From contig NZ_JIAF01000001.1 in NCBI RefSeq assembly GCF_000688375.1, positions 310,001 through 374,000 on the forward strand: DNA of 64,000 bases. The letters are read 5' to 3'. Under the pieces are notes generated by a model, which worked only from the letters and a program-made list of their open reading frames with translations, searched no databases and had not been told where the DNA came from. The DNA is from Prevotella sp. HUN102 (GTDB lineage: Bacteria; Bacteroidota; Bacteroidia; Bacteroidales; Bacteroidaceae). The translations under genes and the position numbers were made by a program. Shown one piece after another: positions 60,914-64,000 of the stretch (the stretch's first letter is position 1; each line of letters opens with the position of its first letter).

Positions 60914-62140
60914 ATGAGTCAGAAGTTTGATAAATTAAAGCAAATCGCGAACAATGAAGCTCTTGCATCGAAAGCTAAGAGTCTGTTTGCCTTGCTCAAA
61001 AAGACAGGGACTTGGTTGGGTAATCATCTTACTTGGCTAAGTCCAAAGAAATATCTCGGTACGCTGGACTGGTATATCATCAAAAAGTTCATCGGTACCT
61101 ACATATTCTCTATCATACTTATCATTTCCATTGCCATAGTTTTCGACTTCAACGAGAACTTATCAAAGTTTACGCAGTATCACGCACCGTGGAAAGCGAT
61201 AGTTTTCGACTTCTATGCAAATTTCATCCCCTATTATTCGAACCTCTTTTCGCCGTTGTTCGTTTTCATAGCCGTAATTTTCTTTACTTCAAAACTTGCG
61301 GGCAATTCCGAAATCATATCAATGCTTGCAGCCGGCATATCGTTCAACAGACTGATGCGTCCGTATATGATTTCCTGTGTTCTCATCGCAAGCCTCACTT
61401 ATTACCTGAACAGTTTTGTAATTCCACACGGAACGGTTATCAGACAGAACTTTGAGTCGCTTTACCGCAACTCGAAGAAAAACACCACTGCCGAGAATAT
61501 TCAGCAGAAAGTAGGCCCCAACACCGTTGCGTACATACAATACTACGACAACAGATACAAGAGAGGCTACGGTTTCTCATTGGACAGGTTTGAGAACAAG
61601 AAGCTGGTAGACCACATGACGGCAACCGAAATCCAGTACGACACCGTGGCAGATGCCAAATATCACTGGAAAGCCTCCAACTGGAAGATTCGCAAGCTGA
61701 AAGGCTTGAAAGAGCACATCACGAGCGGCGCACAGATAGATACCGTAATCCTTATGGAACCCACCGACCTTGTTTATTCCAAAGGTCAGCAGGAAACCTT
61801 CACTTCGCCTGAACTGTTGGACTACATTTCAAAACAAACCAGCCGAGGTTCAAGAAACGTTGTTCAGTACGAGGTTGAATACCACAAGCGCATAGCGATG
61901 TCGTTCTCATCGTTTATCCTTACCATCATCGGACTTTCCCTATCGTCGCGAAAGCGCAAGGGAGGTATGGGAATGTATCTCGGAATCGGACTGGCGTTGA
62001 GCTTTGGCTACATTGTGCTTCAGACGGTTTCCTCCACCTTTGCCATAAATGCCAATACGCCTCCCGTGCTCGCGGCTTGGGTTCCCAACATCATCTTTGC
62101 CGTGATAGCCTATTTCTGTTACAGGAAGGCTCCTAATTAA
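60914..62140 (+). CDS. LptF/LptG family permease (YjgP/YjgQ)
   Basis: A 408-aa inner-membrane subunit of the Lpt machine that extracts lipopolysaccharide and passes it to the periplasmic bridge. N-terminal LDWYIIKKFIGTYIFSIILI and three TM helices near the C-terminus (FILTIIGLSLSSRKRKGGMG, LGIGLALSFGYIVLQTV, WVPNIIFAVIAYFCY) flank a periplasmic beta-rich domain. The IGLSLSSRKRKGGM loop is the family's coupling-helix region. The start at 60914 gives a short basic helix before the first TM segment. Bacteroidota often encode a single YjgP/Q-type pair elsewhere, so F or G cannot be decided. Confidence 0.85.
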   Translation: MSQKFDKLKQIANNEALASKAKSLFALLKKTGTWLGNHLTWLSPKKYLGTLDWYIIKKFIGTYIFSIILIISIAIVFDFNENLSKFTQYHAPWKAIVFDFYANFIPYYSNLFSPLFVFIAVIFFTSKLAGNSEIISMLAAGISFNRLMRPYMISCVLIASLTYYLNSFVIPHGTVIRQNFESLYRNSKKNTTAENIQQKVGPNTVAYIQYYDNRYKRGYGFSLDRFENKKLVDHMTATEIQYDTVADAKYHWKASNWKIRKLKGLKEHITSGAQIDTVILMEPTDLVYSKGQQETFTSPELLDYISKQTSRGSRNVVQYEVEYHKRIAMSFSSFILTIIGLSLSSRKRKGGMGMYLGIGLALSFGYIVLQTVSSTFAINANTPPVLAAWVPNIIFAVIAYFCYRKAPN

Positions 62141-62193
62141 TATTAATGTAAAAAAAGAAAGCCCTTTGTGATGAAAGGGAACAAGATTAGAAT

Positions 62194-64000
62194 ATGAAAT
62201 TTGAAAATTTAGATTTAAATGACGATGTACTCGACGCACTCTACGATATGCGATTCGAAGAGTGTACGCCCGTTCAGGAAAACTGTATCCCTAAAATACT
62301 GGAAGGTAAAGACGTTTTAGGCGTTGCGCAGACCGGTACCGGCAAGACGGCAGCCTATCTGCTCCCCGTTCTTTCCAAACTTGCAGACGGTGGTTTCCCT
62401 GAAGATGCCATCAACTGCCTTATTATGTCGCCGACAAGAGAACTGGCACAGCAGATTGATCAGGCGATACAAGGATTTTCCTACTATCTCGACGGCGTTT
62501 CCTGCGTCGCAGTATATGGTGGAAACGACGGAAACAGATACGATCAGGAACTCAAGAGCCTCGCCTTAGGCGCAGATTTAGTGATAGCCACTCCGGGGCG
62601 TTTCATTTCCCACATGTCTCTTGGCAATGTAGACCTCTCGAAGGTAAGTTTCTTCATCCTCGACGAGGCCGACCGTATGCTCGATATGGGATTCTCTGAG
62701 GATATTATGACCATTGCCCGCAAACTGCCGAAGTCTTGTCAGACGATTATGTTCTCTGCAACAATGCCCGACAAGATTGAAGACCTTGCCAAATCATTGC
62801 TAAAAGACCCCGTTGTCATAAAGCTGGCCGTGAGCAAGCCTGCCGAGAAAATCCATCAGACGGCCTACGTATGCCACGAAGTGCAGAAAATCGGCATCAT
62901 CAAGGACATCTTCAAAGGCAGCGATTTGCAGCGTGTGATAATCTTCTCTGGCTCAAAACAGAAGGTAAAACAAATAGCACTCTCACTCAATCAGAAGCAC
63001 ATCAACTGTGGAGAGATGCACTCCGACCTCGATCAGGCAGCCCGAGACGAAATAATGTTCAAGTTCAAGAGTGGTCAGATAGACGTTCTTGTTGCCACGG
63101 ATATCATTTCTCGTGGTATCGACATCGACGACATTACAATGGTCATCAACTACGATGTGCCCCGCGATGCCGAAGATTACGTACACAGAATTGGCAGAAC
63201 AGCCCGTGCCGACCGCGACGGTAAAGCGATAACATTCGTTGCCGACGACGACATCTACTACTTCCAGCAGATAGAAAAGTTCCTTGAAAAGGAAATAGAA
63301 AAGGTAGCTTTGCCCGAAGGATTGGGCGAAGGACCTGAATACGTGCCGATGGGCAAGCCGAAGCGCAACGGAAATGCCAAGGACAGACGCAGAAAAGACA
63401 GAGACCACCAGAGCCATAAGGACAAGAAATCTCACAACAACAAGCGTCGGAACAGCGAAAACAACAGAACACAGGATTCCCGAAACGCCGGCGAAAACCG
63501 AAACGGCGCACCTCGGGGAAACGCTGCCGAAGATGTTTCTTCAAAGGCTCAATCCACGGAAAGGAACGATAATTCCGCAAAGAACTCCAACAGAAGCCAT
63601 CAGAATCCCAATGCTCAGAGACAAAACGGAAACAGGCGCAATACTGACGAGCAGAACAACGGCGAACATTCGGCAGAAAAAAGCCAGAATGCAAATGCCG
63701 AAAGGACTTCAAGGAATGCCGACAGAAACAGCAGAAACGCTCGAAACAAGCAGAATGGAAGTCAGAAAAATGACAAACAGCGCACGGACGGCGGAGAAAA
63801 GGCTGACAACGCATCACGTGAAAATAGCAATCAGCGTGAGAGAAACAGAAACGAGCGTAAAAGCAAGACCAACGAGAACAGGCAGAAAAACAATAGTCAA
63901 AGGCGACAGGACGAAAAGCAGAACACAAATGCACAGAAGCCGAAGAACAGGAATAAGAAAAAGAACCGTGTTCACGACAATGCTGAAAAGCCAAGAAGAA
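62194..64000 (+). CDS. DEAD-box RNA helicase with long disordered tail (partial)
   Basis: An RNA helicase, open to the end of the window (602 codons seen). Core motifs: Q-motif FEECTPVQENCIP, motif I AQTGTGKTAA, Ia PTRELAQQ, Ib TPGRF, II DEADRML, III SATMP, IV VIIFSGSKQK, V ATDIISRGIDIDDI, and VI HRIGRTARA, up to about residue 350. From about residue 390 onward the chain is almost wholly Asn, Arg, Lys, Gln, Ser and Glu, at least 210 residues of low complexity. Such tails bind RNA and favour condensates. RhlE-like by its core. Starts 53 bp after the permease gene. Confidence 0.93.
   Translation, partial: MKFENLDLNDDVLDALYDMRFEECTPVQENCIPKILEGKDVLGVAQTGTGKTAAYLLPVLSKLADGGFPEDAINCLIMSPTRELAQQIDQAIQGFSYYLDGVSCVAVYGGNDGNRYDQELKSLALGADLVIATPGRFISHMSLGNVDLSKVSFFILDEADRMLDMGFSEDIMTIARKLPKSCQTIMFSATMPDKIEDLAKSLLKDPVVIKLAVSKPAEKIHQTAYVCHEVQKIGIIKDIFKGSDLQRVIIFSGSKQKVKQIALSLNQKHINCGEMHSDLDQAARDEIMFKFKSGQIDVLVATDIISRGIDIDDITMVINYDVPRDAEDYVHRIGRTARADRDGKAITFVADDDIYYFQQIEKFLEKEIEKVALPEGLGEGPEYVPMGKPKRNGNAKDRRRKDRDHQSHKDKKSHNNKRRNSENNRTQDSRNAGENRNGAPRGNAAEDVSSKAQSTERNDNSAKNSNRSHQNPNAQRQNGNRRNTDEQNNGEHSAEKSQNANAERTSRNADRNSRNARNKQNGSQKNDKQRTDGGEKADNASRENSNQRERNRNERKSKTNENRQKNNSQRRQDEKQNTNAQKPKNRNKKKNRVHDNAEKPRR

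Noticed and set aside
63146..63994. 282-codon open frame on the minus strand, Cys/Phe/Ser/Arg-rich
   Set aside because: It lies antisense to the DEAD-box helicase core and tail, has improbable composition (many Cys and Phe), and results from the helicase codon mix. The plus-strand frame carries all helicase motifs.
1..64000. tRNA and rRNA genes
   Set aside because: I looked for cloverleaf-type sequence at the island ends and between genes, and saw none. The island is in an IS gene and not in a tRNA gene.

Overview
The window looks like a chromosome segment of a Bacteroidota bacterium, most likely Prevotella or a close relative. The evidence is the promoter style (TTTG about 20 bp upstream of TAnnTTTG), a short primary sigma factor, a serine palmitoyltransferase-like enzyme, a secreted M6 protease with a sorting-type C-terminus, and IntDOT-like integrases that lack the usual first catalytic arginine. 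Genus-level placement is inference; no rRNA or tRNA gene was seen.

Left core (1-13.65 kb): an ABC transporter ATPase, an SRPBCC protein, remnants of decayed genes, uvrA, two small hypothetical proteins, Fe/Mn superoxide dismutase, a retropepsin-like protease with a PDZ domain, a glutaredoxin-like protein, a CDF cation exporter, the primary sigma factor rpoD, and a tight operon (secreted protein, HprK-like kinase, S24/S26 peptidase, PqqD-like protein) that resembles part of a RiPP or peptide-maturation locus.

Accessory island (14.55-46.39 kb): about 31.8 kb of mobile DNA sits inside codon 9-10 of an IS982-family transposase gene. It is bounded by a 13-bp direct repeat, TTTCTGTAACTTT, which overlaps a GTAnnTTTGC core of the kind used by CTnDOT-like integrases. 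Removing the island restores an intact transposase reading frame. The island reads as two tandem integrative/mobilizable units. Unit 1 (14.6 to about 27.2 kb) carries a frameshifted YhcG/DUF1016 nuclease, a 5mC methyltransferase - PLD-type endonuclease - Z1 helicase restriction operon, a MobV relaxase with hairpins that may be oriT, a Toprim primase, a helicase, an unassigned protein, a RhuM-like HTH protein and a tyrosine recombinase. Unit 2 (about 27.3-46.4 kb) carries one broken and one intact tyrosine recombinase, a second RhuM-like protein, two excisionase-type HTH proteins, an orphan MobA-like protein and a large restriction operon.

The large restriction operon (32.2-45.95 kb) is the most notable content. 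Its order is XRE regulator, 5mC methyltransferase, a 984-aa protein with a MORC/HSP90-type GHKL ATPase at one end and a histidine-kinase module at the other, a 517-aa protein with a receiver-like N-terminus, a second 5mC methyltransferase, a McrB-like AAA+ protein, a DUF2357/PD-(D/E)XK nuclease, a DUF2971 protein and an AlbA_2 protein. The frame matches the BsuMI/LlaJI layout (two 5mC methyltransferases plus McrB-like and nuclease subunits), with a kinase/receiver-like pair embedded in it. Repeated boxes upstream of the second methyltransferase and around the AlbA_2 gene suggest local regulation.

Right core (46.5-64 kb): a gene whose 3' end is capped by a second IS982 element, the M6 protease, ahpC-ahpF, a DUF1963 protein, serine palmitoyltransferase, a lipid kinase overlapping trmN6, lon-tgt-lptG, and a DEAD-box RNA helicase with a very long Asn/Arg/Lys-rich tail that runs off the window. 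Palindromic repeats built on GCGAAGAATG/CAATCTTCGC recur in three intergenic regions of the core and were not seen in the island.
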